Shown here piece by piece: positions 25,234 to 33,610 of a stretch of DNA of 64,000 nucleotides; within the stretch, counting starts at the first letter, position 1; each line of letters opens with the position of its first letter. This DNA is from BOKV01 sp049289295 (GTDB lineage Bacteria > Pseudomonadota > Alphaproteobacteria > Rhizobiales > Rhizobiaceae), in assembly GCA_049289295.1 (NCBI GenBank), contig JBATLL010000062.1:186001-250000 (forward strand), given 5' to 3'. The position numbers and the translations under genes were made by a program. The notes beneath the pieces were generated by a model that was not told where the DNA came from, did no database searches, and was given only the letters and a program-made list of their open reading frames with translations.

Positions 25234-25466
25234 GTGTGGTATCCTTTACCGGTTGAACCTCCGCGGGCAATGAACGGCGCCTGGGGCGCGTCACCGGAGC
25301 GAAACCTGCAATGCCATGGCCTTTCGACCGTCAGGGGCTGAGGCAGGTTCGTATTCCCGCGTGTGGAATGGGCGGGTGCTTACAGGATTATGCTGCACTG
25401 CGCAAGGGGGGCTGGCCGCTCCCTGTCACCGGGCGGGCAGCGACCGGCGCCAACAGGCCTGCGTCA

Positions 25467-25952
25467 TCAGGGACGATAAATCCGCCAGACCGGTCCGGGA
25501 CCCAATGGCATGTCTTCCATCTTCCAGAAATGCATGCCCGACTTTTCCATTACCCGCTGTGACGCCAGGTTCGCGGCATCTGTGGCTGCCCACACATGGC
25601 CTACATCCTCCACGGCGAAAGCCAACTCCTGTCCGATCCGGGCCAGCGCAGTGGCAATACCGCGTCCCCACCAGTCCGGATGCACGATCCAGATGAGTTC
25701 GCGACCGCCATTATGTTCACCTTCCCGGATTTCCAGGTAAGTCATCACCCGACCATCTTCCTCGATGATCCAGCCACCGATTCCTGGCTGGGGCGGCCTT
25801 TGGGCAAGTGTGCCGACAAGCCAGGGAACATAGTCACCAGGCGGCGCGCCATCGAAAAGATAGCGATAGACCGGCTCCAGATTGAACAGATCGTTGATTG
25901 CCGCCTCGTGTCGCGCCTCGACAGCTACCAGCCTGTCGCGAATGGCCGTCAT
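25467..25952 (-). CDS. GNAT-family N-acetyltransferase
   Basis: 161 aa, a single GNAT domain. The acetyl-CoA-binding motif A is VHPDWWGRGIATALARIG (about 90-107), followed by the ATDAANLASQRVMEKSGM helix, where the Asn-x-x-Ser pattern is typical of the RimJ/RimL-like subgroup. The substrate cannot be inferred. It starts inside the dnaE stop (ATGA overlap, 4 bases), so it is translationally coupled to dnaE. A 233-nt leader region separates its end from rpsB. Confidence 0.85.
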   Translation of the reverse strand: MTAIRDRLVAVEARHEAAINDLFNLEPVYRYLFDGAPPGDYVPWLVGTLAQRPPQPGIGGWIIEEDGRVMTYLEIREGEHNGGRELIWIVHPDWWGRGIATALARIGQELAFAVEDVGHVWAATDAANLASQRVMEKSGMHFWKMEDMPLGPGPVWRIYRP

Positions 25953-28900
25953 ACAAGTTCCACGTCCACTACGCCCGGAATGCCCTTGATGGCTCGGGCA
26001 ATCTGGGGCGAAACCTGAAACCGGTTGGAAAGCTCGATTTCAACTTCGCGCGCACCATTCTCGCGAATGAGGATGAAACTGACTTGTCCTTCGCCCGCGC
26101 TTCTCCCGACGGGCTGCAACAGCGGATGGAGTGTCGCCACCGGCTTTTCATCAGCCAGGAAAATGCGCAGATTGCGGGCTTCTCGCATCGCCTGCTCTTC
26201 GAGCGACTCGACCGACTGGATGCGAATGCTCACGCCCTCGGGGCGAAGATCGGCACCCGCCAGGATAATGACCGATTGCCCGATTTCCAGCTGGTCGCGG
26301 AAACGTGCCAGCCCCTCTTCGAACATGACCGCCTCATATTGCCCGGACGGATCGGACATCTGCACGATCGCCATGCGCTTGCCGGTACGCGTCTTGCGTT
26401 CCTGGCGCGATGTCACCGTGCCAGCCAGGCGACCGGCCGTTGCCCCCGCCCGCACGGAGCGTTCGAAATCGCCATAGAGCTGGACGCGCATCTTCTCCAT
26501 CAGCGGCTTGTATTCCTCCAGCGGATGCGAGGACAGGTAGAAGCCGATGGCCTGGAATTCACGCTGCAGCTTCTCCGCAGGCATCCATGGCTTGGCGGCA
26601 GGCAGCAGGATCGCTTCCTGGCTCATGGCAGCGCCAGAAGCTGCGAACATGTCATTCTGGCCGCTATTGCGGTCCTGCGCGGTGCGGCTGGCATGCCCCA
26701 TCAGCCGCTCGATACCAGCCATCAGCCGCTCGCGCGGCAAACCGAAACAGTCAAGCGCGCCAGCAGCAATCAGGCTTTCAAGCGTGCGGCGATTGACCAG
26801 CCTGATGTCCACGCGGGTGAAGAAGTCGGTCAGGTCGCGATAGGGTCCGTTCGCTTCGCGCTCGGCGACGATCTGGCTGACAGCCCCCTCGCCCACGCCC
26901 TTGATCGCGGCCAGAGCGTAATAGATGCGCCCATCCGCGACACTGAAACCGGCCTGCGCCTTTTGCACACATGGCGCAACGATTTCGATGCCCTGCTGGC
27001 GAGCTTCCTGATGAAACACCGAAAGCTTGTCGGTATTGTTGATGTCGAGCTGCATTGATGCTGCAAGGAACTCGACCGGATGCCAGGCCTTCAGCCATGC
27101 CGTCTGATAGGAAACGAGCGCATAGGCGGCCGCGTGGGACTTGTTGAAGCCATAATCGGCAAATTTCGCCAGCAGGTCAAAAATCTCGTTGGATTTTGGC
27201 CGCGACACGCCACGCTCGACTGCACCATCCACGAACCGCTCGCGCTGCTTGTCCATTTCGGCGCGGATCTTCTTGCCCATTGCCCGGCGCAGCAGGTCGG
27301 CTTCGCCAAGTGAATAGCCGGACAACAGCTGTGCGATCTGCATCACCTGTTCCTGGTAGATGATGACGCCATGCGTCTCCTTCAGGATCGGCTCGATCTT
27401 CTCGTGAATGTAGCTGGCCTTCTCCAGCCCGTTCTTGCGGTCATTGTAGACGGGAATATTGTCCATCGGGCCGGGGCGATACAGTGCCACAAGGGCGATT
27501 ATATCCTCGAACCGGTCAGGCTTCATCCCGATGAGCGCCTTGCGCATGCCCATCGATTCCAGCTGGAACACGCCGACAGTCTCGCCGCGCGTCAGCATTT
27601 CGAAGGTGGACGTGTCATCGAGCGCAATGGTGGCGATGTCGACCACCGTTCCCTTCTGCGCAATGAACTCGATCGCCTTCTGGATCACCGTAAGCGTCTT
27701 CAGGCCGAGAAAGTCGAACTTCACCAGGCCGGCGGCTTCAGCCCATTTCATCGAATATTGCGTGACCGGCATGTCGGAACGCGGATCGCGATAGAGCGGC
27801 ACCAGTTCTTCAAGCGGCCGGTCACCGATGACGATACCCGCGGCATGGGTCGAGGCATGCCGGTAAAGCCCCTCCAGTCGCGTTGAGATATCGAACAGCG
27901 TCTTGACGATTTCCTCTTCGCGCGCCGCTTCCTGCAACCGCGGTTCCCCGTCGATTGCCGCCTTGAGCGTTACCGGATTTGCCGGGTTTGATGGCACCAG
28001 CTTGCACAGCCTGTCGACCTGGCCATAGGGCATTTGCAGGACACGCCCGACATCGCGCAGCACCGCGCGCGCCTGCAGGGTTCCGAAGGTGATGATCTGC
28101 GCGACCTGCCCCCGGCCATACTTTTCCTGCACGTAGCGGATGACCTCTTCACGCCTTTCCTGGCAGAAGTCGATATCGAAATCCGGCATCGAGACGCGTT
28201 CGGGGTTGAGAAAGCGTTCGAACAGCAGCGAGAAGCGCATCGGGTCGATGTCGGTGATTGTCAGCGACCAGGCAACGAGCGAACCCGCACCCGATCCACG
28301 CCCCGGACCAACCGGGATGCCCTGGTGCTTGGCCCACTTGATGAAGTCGGCAACGATCAGGAAATAACCCGGGAAACCCATCTGCTCGATGACACCCAGT
28401 TCGAATTCGAGCCGTTCCTCATAATCCTTGCGGGTAAAGCCGGGAGCCGTTTCGGCATGCTCAAGCCGCTCGCTCAGCCCTTCGCGTGCGCTCTTCTTCA
28501 ATTCTTCCGTTTCAGAGGCCCGTGCCGATTCCGGATCACTGCTTTCACCGGTGAAGCGCGGCAGGATCGGGTCATGCTTCTGGGCCCGGAATGCACATCG
28601 GCGCGCAATCTCGACGGTGTTTTCGAGTGCTTCGGGCAGGTCGGCGAAAAGCAGCGACATTTCCCCGCGTGACTTGAAGTAGTGTTCAGGGCTGAGCCGC
28701 CTGCGATCATCGGCGGCAACCACCGTCCCCTCGGCAATTGCCATCAGCGCGTCATGCGCCTCGAAATCATTGCGCGAGGCAAAGAAGGGTTCGTTGGTAG
28801 CCACCAGTGGCAGATCATGACGATAGGCAAGATCGATCAGCGCACCTTCAATGCGTCGCTCGCCAGCATTCTGGCGATGGCGTTGCAATTCGACATAGAG

Positions 28901-29524
28901 CCTGTTCGCGAAGGTGGCCTTGAGGCGCACAAGCCGCTCTTCGGCCTGGCTGCCATGCCCCTCCCCGACAAGCCCGTCCAGTGGCCCTTCCGGTCCACCT
29001 GTCAGCACGATCAGACCGCCATTGTAGCGCTCGATATCACTGATGCGTACATGCGGGCCATGCGGCAGGCCTGTATGGGCCTGTTCGTCCTGCGTTTCAT
29101 CTTCGCGCCCACCGTCAAGATGTGCCATCGAAACGAGCCTGGTCAGATTGGCAAAACCGGTCTTGTCCATGGCCAGCAGAACGAGCGAACCGTGCCGGAC
29201 CGTGCCGTGCCGTGCATGGCTCGTATCCACATCCCGGAAATCAACGGCAAGCACGGCGCCCATGATCGGCTGAATGCCCCTGGAGGCAGCTTTTTCCGAG
29301 AATTCCAGCGCGCCAAAAAGATTGTTGCGATCCGTTACCGCAAGCGCGGGCTGCCTGTCGTGGGCGGCAAGGTCGACAAGTTTGGCAAGTTGCAGCGCGC
29401 CTTCCAGCAGGCTGTAGGCAGAATGAACATGCAGATGGACAAAGCCCGGACCGCTCGCGCGGCCAGCCTTGTTCCTCTCGCCCCCACCGGGGCCACTGTT
29501 CACTTCAAAGCCTGCCGCTGCCAC
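25949..29524 (-). CDS. dnaE: DNA polymerase III alpha subunit
   Basis: 1191 aa, the replicative DnaE1 type. The PHP domain begins with FVHLHVHSAYSLLEGA, and the palm carries the catalytic Asp pair in MPDFDIDFCQERR, with the third Asp further on. A helix-hairpin-helix region, an OB fold (RLAGTVTSRQERKTR) and a C-terminal tau-binding part follow. The frame opens at a GTG at 29524; a second GTG at 29503 is possible, so the first residues are uncertain. Upstream lie a small SOS-promoted gene and lolD, with no clear terminator between that gene and dnaE. Confidence 0.96.
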   Translation of the reverse strand: MAAAGFEVNSGPGGGERNKAGRASGPGFVHLHVHSAYSLLEGALQLAKLVDLAAHDRQPALAVTDRNNLFGALEFSEKAASRGIQPIMGAVLAVDFRDVDTSHARHGTVRHGSLVLLAMDKTGFANLTRLVSMAHLDGGREDETQDEQAHTGLPHGPHVRISDIERYNGGLIVLTGGPEGPLDGLVGEGHGSQAEERLVRLKATFANRLYVELQRHRQNAGERRIEGALIDLAYRHDLPLVATNEPFFASRNDFEAHDALMAIAEGTVVAADDRRRLSPEHYFKSRGEMSLLFADLPEALENTVEIARRCAFRAQKHDPILPRFTGESSDPESARASETEELKKSAREGLSERLEHAETAPGFTRKDYEERLEFELGVIEQMGFPGYFLIVADFIKWAKHQGIPVGPGRGSGAGSLVAWSLTITDIDPMRFSLLFERFLNPERVSMPDFDIDFCQERREEVIRYVQEKYGRGQVAQIITFGTLQARAVLRDVGRVLQMPYGQVDRLCKLVPSNPANPVTLKAAIDGEPRLQEAAREEEIVKTLFDISTRLEGLYRHASTHAAGIVIGDRPLEELVPLYRDPRSDMPVTQYSMKWAEAAGLVKFDFLGLKTLTVIQKAIEFIAQKGTVVDIATIALDDTSTFEMLTRGETVGVFQLESMGMRKALIGMKPDRFEDIIALVALYRPGPMDNIPVYNDRKNGLEKASYIHEKIEPILKETHGVIIYQEQVMQIAQLLSGYSLGEADLLRRAMGKKIRAEMDKQRERFVDGAVERGVSRPKSNEIFDLLAKFADYGFNKSHAAAYALVSYQTAWLKAWHPVEFLAASMQLDINNTDKLSVFHQEARQQGIEIVAPCVQKAQAGFSVADGRIYYALAAIKGVGEGAVSQIVAEREANGPYRDLTDFFTRVDIRLVNRRTLESLIAAGALDCFGLPRERLMAGIERLMGHASRTAQDRNSGQNDMFAASGAAMSQEAILLPAAKPWMPAEKLQREFQAIGFYLSSHPLEEYKPLMEKMRVQLYGDFERSVRAGATAGRLAGTVTSRQERKTRTGKRMAIVQMSDPSGQYEAVMFEEGLARFRDQLEIGQSVIILAGADLRPEGVSIRIQSVESLEEQAMREARNLRIFLADEKPVATLHPLLQPVGRSAGEGQVSFILIRENGAREVEIELSNRFQVSPQIARAIKGIPGVVDVELV

Positions 29525-29758
29525 TGTTCAAACCGCTCGATGATTTCCGGCCAATTGAGATTCGCCGGAAATCATGCGGTACGCGGAAGAAACGGGCAAC
29601 CGCAACGCGGTCGAAATCGCCGTGAAATGCCTGATGTCAACGCAATTCAGTCAGGTGCGTTCACCAGGGCCGGATGGTTCTGGCCTGCTGCCCCCGGGTC
29701 ACGGTAAAAAACTGAACCCGCAATCCGAAGCACCAGGCCAGATTTGTGATTGAAAAAG

Positions 29759-29857
29759 TCAGGCAATGGCCTTCAGGATATCGGCCCAGGTGAACACTGC
29801 CGTGAGGAAAAGGCTGATCGTCGCAAGAGAAGCCACATCGCGCAGGGAAACATACAT
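29759..29857 (-). CDS. Putative SOS-induced 32-aa membrane microprotein
   Basis: 32 codons, ATG at 29857, TGA at 29759-29761. GGAGG at 29865-29869 is seven bases from the ATG, an optimal ribosome binding site. The peptide starts MYVSLRD, has one hydrophobic helix over about residues 8-25 with Trp24, and ends ADILKAIA; charged residues sit only at the two ends, as in single-pass membrane microproteins. It is driven by the LexA-box promoter at 29901-29935. I do not recognise the family. Caulobacter SidA, a 29-aa SOS-induced inner-membrane division inhibitor, is a functional analogy only. It lies between lolD and dnaE on the same strand. Confidence 0.72.
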   Translation of the reverse strand: MYVSLRDVASLATISLFLTAVFTWADILKAIA

Positions 29858-29900
29858 GGTCAGTCCTCCAACCGGGCAACAATGGCCCAAATCCTTGTAT

Positions 29901-29935
29901 GTTCTTTTTATGTTCTCTCTTGTTCCCTATGTCAA
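29901..29935 (-). promoter_or_regulatory. SOS promoter with perfect LexA box
   Basis: Read on the minus strand: TTGACA (29935-29930), a 17-nt spacer, CATAAA (29912-29907). A perfect GTTC-N7-GTTC box (29901-29915) covers the -10, and a third GTTC half-site lies six bases further (29922-29925). It would start transcription near 29900 and serve the microprotein at 29759-29857, possibly reading into dnaE. Confidence 0.82.
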
Positions 29936-29953
29936 CAGGTTTTCTGGTTTTGT

Positions 29954-30640
29954 TCACACCTTGAATGGAGCAATTTTTCCGTGAACGAGCGTAACGCACC
30001 TGTCCATGCGCCTTGCCAGTTCATGATTATGGGTCGCAACAAGTGCAGCAACACCACTTGAGCGCACCAGATGCTCGAGCATGGAAAAGACATGGGCCGA
30101 AGTGTCCGGATCCAGATTTCCCGTCGGTTCGTCTGCAAGCAGCAGTTTTGGTCCATTGGCCACCGCGCGTGCTATGGCAACGCGCTGCTGCTCCCCACCC
30201 GACAATTGCGCCGGACGATGGCCCGCGCGCTCGTAAATCTTCATGGCCTGCAGAAGTTCCCCGGCACGCTGTCGTGCAAGTCCCTTGCTCACGCCCCTGA
30301 TCAGTTGCGGAACCATCAGGTTTTCCTCCGCGGAGAACTCCGGCAGCAGGTGATGGAACTGGTAGACAAAGCCGATATCGTTGCGCCGCATGACAGTACG
30401 GTTGCGATCAGCCATGCCGCGCGTGGCAAGTCCATTGATATAGACCTCACCGCCATCGGGCCGCTCCAGCAGACCCGCCAGATGCAGCAGGGTCGATTTG
30501 CCGGTTCCCGACGGCGCGACAAGGGCAACCAACTCACCGCGCTGCATTTCCAGATTAGCGCCATCAAGCACGACAAGACTGCCAGCCGTTTCACGGTAGG
30601 CGCGGCGCACCTTTTCGACGCGGAGGACCGGATCACTCAT
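29954..30640 (-). CDS. lolD: Lipoprotein-releasing ABC transporter ATPase LolD
   Basis: 228 aa from the ATG at 30640 (the frame is open upstream inside lolC). Walker A is APSGTGKSTL; the usual first Gly of GPSGSGKS is Ala here. The ABC signature is LSGGEQQRVAIARA, Walker B is LLLADEPTGNLD, and the H-loop is VATHNHELA. With LolC/E it extracts outer-membrane lipoproteins from the inner membrane. It overlaps the lolC stop by 8 bases. Confidence 0.94.
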   Translation of the reverse strand: MSDPVLRVEKVRRAYRETAGSLVVLDGANLEMQRGELVALVAPSGTGKSTLLHLAGLLERPDGGEVYINGLATRGMADRNRTVMRRNDIGFVYQFHHLLPEFSAEENLMVPQLIRGVSKGLARQRAGELLQAMKIYERAGHRPAQLSGGEQQRVAIARAVANGPKLLLADEPTGNLDPDTSAHVFSMLEHLVRSSGVAALVATHNHELARRMDRCVTLVHGKIAPFKV

Positions 30641-31955
30641 ATCGTAGCGCCTCCACCGGATCGAGCCGCGCGGCACGCCATGCCGGGAAGATCGTCGCCA
30701 GGAATGAAAGCGCAAGCGCCATGACGACAATCGATACCGTTTCGCCCGTATCCATGCGGGCGGGAATGTCGGACAGGAACCGCACGGTCGGATCCCACAC
30801 ATGCCCGCCGACGAGCCAGTCGACGAAATTCTGGATTGCCTTGATGTTGAGGCACACGAGCACCCCGAGCAATACCCCGACCACCGTGCCGGAAATGCCG
30901 ATTGCAGAGCCAGTCATCATGAAGATGCGCATGATCGAAAAGCGCGTGGCCCCCATGGTCCGCAGGATGGCAATGTCCCTGCCCTTGTCCTTCACCAGCA
31001 TGGTCAGGCCGGAAATGATGTTGAGGGCTGCAACCAGAATGATCAGTGTCAGGATCATGAACATCACGTTGCGCTCCACCTGAAGCGCGGTGAAGAAGCT
31101 CATGTTGCGTTGTCGCCAGTCTGTCAGGAAATGCGGGCGTGCAATCGCCGTGGCAATCGCATCGCGCATGCTGCCCACCGAGTCCGGCTCATCGACATAG
31201 ACCTCGATGGCGGAAACCTTCGCTTCAGAATTGAAGTAGAGCTGGGCTTCACTGAGCGGCAGATAGGCAATCGAGGCATCATACTCGCTCATGCCGATCT
31301 CGAAGATCGCAACAACCGGATAGGCCTTCACGCGGGGCGTCGTGCCAAAGGGCGTCACATCCCCTTCAGGCGATATGATCGTCAGCAGATCACCGGCATG
31401 CAGCCCGAGATTCTGCGCAAGGCGAATGCCTATCGCGACCCCTTCATTCTCGTCAAAGCCAGCAAGCGTTCCCTCGCGCACATTGCCCGAAATTCCCTTG
31501 ATCTGCTGAATATCCTTTTCGCGCACGCCGCGTATCAGCGCGCCGGTGCCTGCTGTTCCACGTTGGCCGGAGACGAGCGCCTGGCCCTCGACGAGTGGCA
31601 CGGCAAGCCGCACGCCTTCAACACCCGACAGGCGGTCTGCAACCGCTGCATAATCCGTCAGGTCATAATCGATGGGCTGAACGATGACATGACCGTTCAT
31701 GCCGAGGATGCGCGTGAGCAGTTCCGCGCGAAATCCGTTCATCACCGCCATGACGATGATCAGCGTCGCCACGCCCAGCATGATGCCGATGAAGGAAAAG
31801 CCAGCGATCACCGAAATGAAGGCTTCCTTGCGCCGTGCGCGCAGATAGCGCCCCGCCAGCAGCCACTCGAAGGCGCTGAAGGGCCCCGGCGCCTTCACCG
31901 GCACACCGGAATCCCCGTCAAACGCGCTTCGGCTCTCTGGCGGCAAGGCATTCAT
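30633..31955 (-). CDS. lolC: Lipoprotein-releasing ABC transporter permease LolC/LolE
   Basis: 440 aa from the ATG at 31955, four bases after the proS stop. It has the MacB/LolC layout: one N-terminal helix (FISVIAGFSFIGIMLGVATLIIVMAVMNGF), a periplasmic domain of about 200 residues, then three C-terminal helices of an FtsX domain (VERNVMFMILTLIILVAALNI, SAIGISGTVVGVLLGV, VSIVVMALALSFLATIFPAW). As in other alphaproteobacteria, a single permease gene presumably forms a homodimer (LolF type). Confidence 0.93.
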   Translation of the reverse strand: MNALPPESRSAFDGDSGVPVKAPGPFSAFEWLLAGRYLRARRKEAFISVIAGFSFIGIMLGVATLIIVMAVMNGFRAELLTRILGMNGHVIVQPIDYDLTDYAAVADRLSGVEGVRLAVPLVEGQALVSGQRGTAGTGALIRGVREKDIQQIKGISGNVREGTLAGFDENEGVAIGIRLAQNLGLHAGDLLTIISPEGDVTPFGTTPRVKAYPVVAIFEIGMSEYDASIAYLPLSEAQLYFNSEAKVSAIEVYVDEPDSVGSMRDAIATAIARPHFLTDWRQRNMSFFTALQVERNVMFMILTLIILVAALNIISGLTMLVKDKGRDIAILRTMGATRFSIMRIFMMTGSAIGISGTVVGVLLGVLVCLNIKAIQNFVDWLVGGHVWDPTVRFLSDIPARMDTGETVSIVVMALALSFLATIFPAWRAARLDPVEALRYE

Positions 31956-31959
31956 CGCT

Positions 31960-33294
31960 TCAGGCCTGCCTGCTGCTGGCAAGATGGTTCACCAGCGCCT
32001 CTGCCGTCAGCGTCATGCGCTCGCCATCCTTGCGCCGTTTCAGTTCGACCGTTCCCTCGCCCACACCGCGCGGGCCGACAATCACCTGCCATGGCAGGCC
32101 TATCAGGTCCATGCCCGCAAACTTTGCTCCGGCGCGATTGTCGGTATCGTCCAGAAGCACATCGAAACCGGCATTGGTGAGCTGGAGATAGAGATCATCG
32201 CAAACCTTGTCGACTGCACCATCACCGGACTTCATGTTCACGATCCCCACATCGAACGGCGCGACGGATTGCGGCCAGCAAATGCCATTCTCGTCATGGG
32301 AAGCTTCGATAATGGCTGCAACGAGGCGGGACGGACCAATGCCATATGAACCCATGGAGACAATGTGTTCCTTGCCATCCGGACCCATCACCTTCGCACC
32401 CATCGGTTCGGAATATTTGGTGCCGAAATGGAAGATATGTCCGACCTCGATACCGCGCGCGGAAAGGCGGTCGCCCTCGTCTATGGCGCTCCATGCAGCT
32501 TCGTCATGCATTTCATCCGTGGCGGCATAGGGCGTTGTCCAGCGCTCAACGATCTGGGCAATCTGCTGGTCATTGGAGAAATCGGTTCCCGAATCCGGCA
32601 CCGCGAGACCGAGATAGTCCTTGTGGCAGAAAACCTGGCTCTCGCCGGTATCGGCCAGAATGATGAATTCGTGGCTCAGATCGCCACCAATGGGACCCGT
32701 ATCGGCGCGCATCGGAATTGCCTTCATCCCCACCCGGTCGAAGGTACGCAGATAGGAAACGAACATGCGGTAATAGGCTGCCTTCGCGCCATCATAGTCG
32801 AGGTCAAACGAATAGGCGTCCTTCATCAGGAATTCGCGCGAGCGCATCACGCCGAAGCGCGGGCGCACCTCGTCCCGGAATTTCCACTGTATGTGATAGA
32901 GATTGAGCGGCAGGTCCTTGTAGGACTTCACATAGGCGCGGAAAATTTCCGTCACCATCTCCTCGTTGGTCGGGCCGAACAGCATGTCGCGTTCATGGCG
33001 ATCCTGAATGCGCAGCATCTCCTTGCCATAGGCTTCATACCGTCCGCTTTCGCGCCAGAGGTCTGCCGACTGGATCACCGGCATCAGTATCTCATGTGCG
33101 CCAGCGCGGTTCTGTTCCTCGCGAACAATCGCGCAAACCTTGTCCAGCACCCGCTTGCCCAGCGGCAGCCATGAATAGATCCCCGCCGATTGCTGCCGGA
33201 TCATGCCCGCGCGTAGCATCAGCCGATGCGACACGATTTCGGCTTCCTTTGGGTTTTCCTTGAGAAGGGGAATGAAGTAACGCGACAAACGCAT
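31960..33294 (-). CDS. proS: Prolyl-tRNA synthetase (short form without editing insert)
   Basis: 444 aa from the ATG at 33294 (the frame runs open to 33441). Class II aaRS: motif 1 SAGIYSWLPLGKRVLDKV, motif 2 with LYHIQWKFRDEVRPRFGVMRSREF, motif 3 GSYGIGPSRLVAA, then an anticodon-binding domain. Motif 2 runs into motif 3 without the roughly 180-residue INS editing domain of E. coli ProRS, which is normal for alphaproteobacteria. Missing cis-editing implies a separate editing factor (ProXp/YbaK type) elsewhere. Confidence 0.96.
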   Translation of the reverse strand: MRLSRYFIPLLKENPKEAEIVSHRLMLRAGMIRQQSAGIYSWLPLGKRVLDKVCAIVREEQNRAGAHEILMPVIQSADLWRESGRYEAYGKEMLRIQDRHERDMLFGPTNEEMVTEIFRAYVKSYKDLPLNLYHIQWKFRDEVRPRFGVMRSREFLMKDAYSFDLDYDGAKAAYYRMFVSYLRTFDRVGMKAIPMRADTGPIGGDLSHEFIILADTGESQVFCHKDYLGLAVPDSGTDFSNDQQIAQIVERWTTPYAATDEMHDEAAWSAIDEGDRLSARGIEVGHIFHFGTKYSEPMGAKVMGPDGKEHIVSMGSYGIGPSRLVAAIIEASHDENGICWPQSVAPFDVGIVNMKSGDGAVDKVCDDLYLQLTNAGFDVLLDDTDNRAGAKFAGMDLIGLPWQVIVGPRGVGEGTVELKRRKDGERMTLTAEALVNHLASSRQA

Positions 33295-33390
33295 GGTTTT
33301 TCCAGATTTGATCGAATGCCGACAAGGCAGGTTGAAGCAGTTTTCGACGGCCCTGAAACCCACGGGCCCTGACCGGTTCCCTCGGATTGA

Positions 33391-33610
33391 TTCAACCCGA
33401 TCGGATGCTGCTCTATAATGCGCCATGCCCTTGGGGCACAAGTGCGCGGGCAGAATTGGCTGGAATTCTCTTTTTTACCGCTATGTGTGCAATCGCACAG
33501 ATTTCATCGCCCCACACGCCGATATTCCATCCAGTGTCGCCATCCTCCCAGGCTCTGCCCCCCAGTGGGTGACACCGTCAACGCCACTCAACGTCTCCAG
33601 GAGATGTCAA
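33391..33610 (+). promoter_or_regulatory. Promoter and structured leader of the secreted protein gene
   Basis: TTCAAC (33391-33396), a 17-nt spacer and a perfect TATAAT (33414-33419) predict a start near 33426 and a leader of about 185 nt. The leader holds TGCCC-TTG-GGGCA near its 5' end, then AGAATT-GGCTGG-AATTCT (33452-33469) followed by C and six T, a terminator-like shape, and TGTGC-AATC-GCACA (33485-33498). AGGAG at 33599-33603 is the ribosome binding site. It is divergent from proS. Confidence 0.65.

Noticed and set aside
29741..29770. Possible terminator after the SOS microprotein
   Set aside because: Only a four-pair AGGC/GCCT stem before a short T run; too weak to count as an intrinsic terminator.
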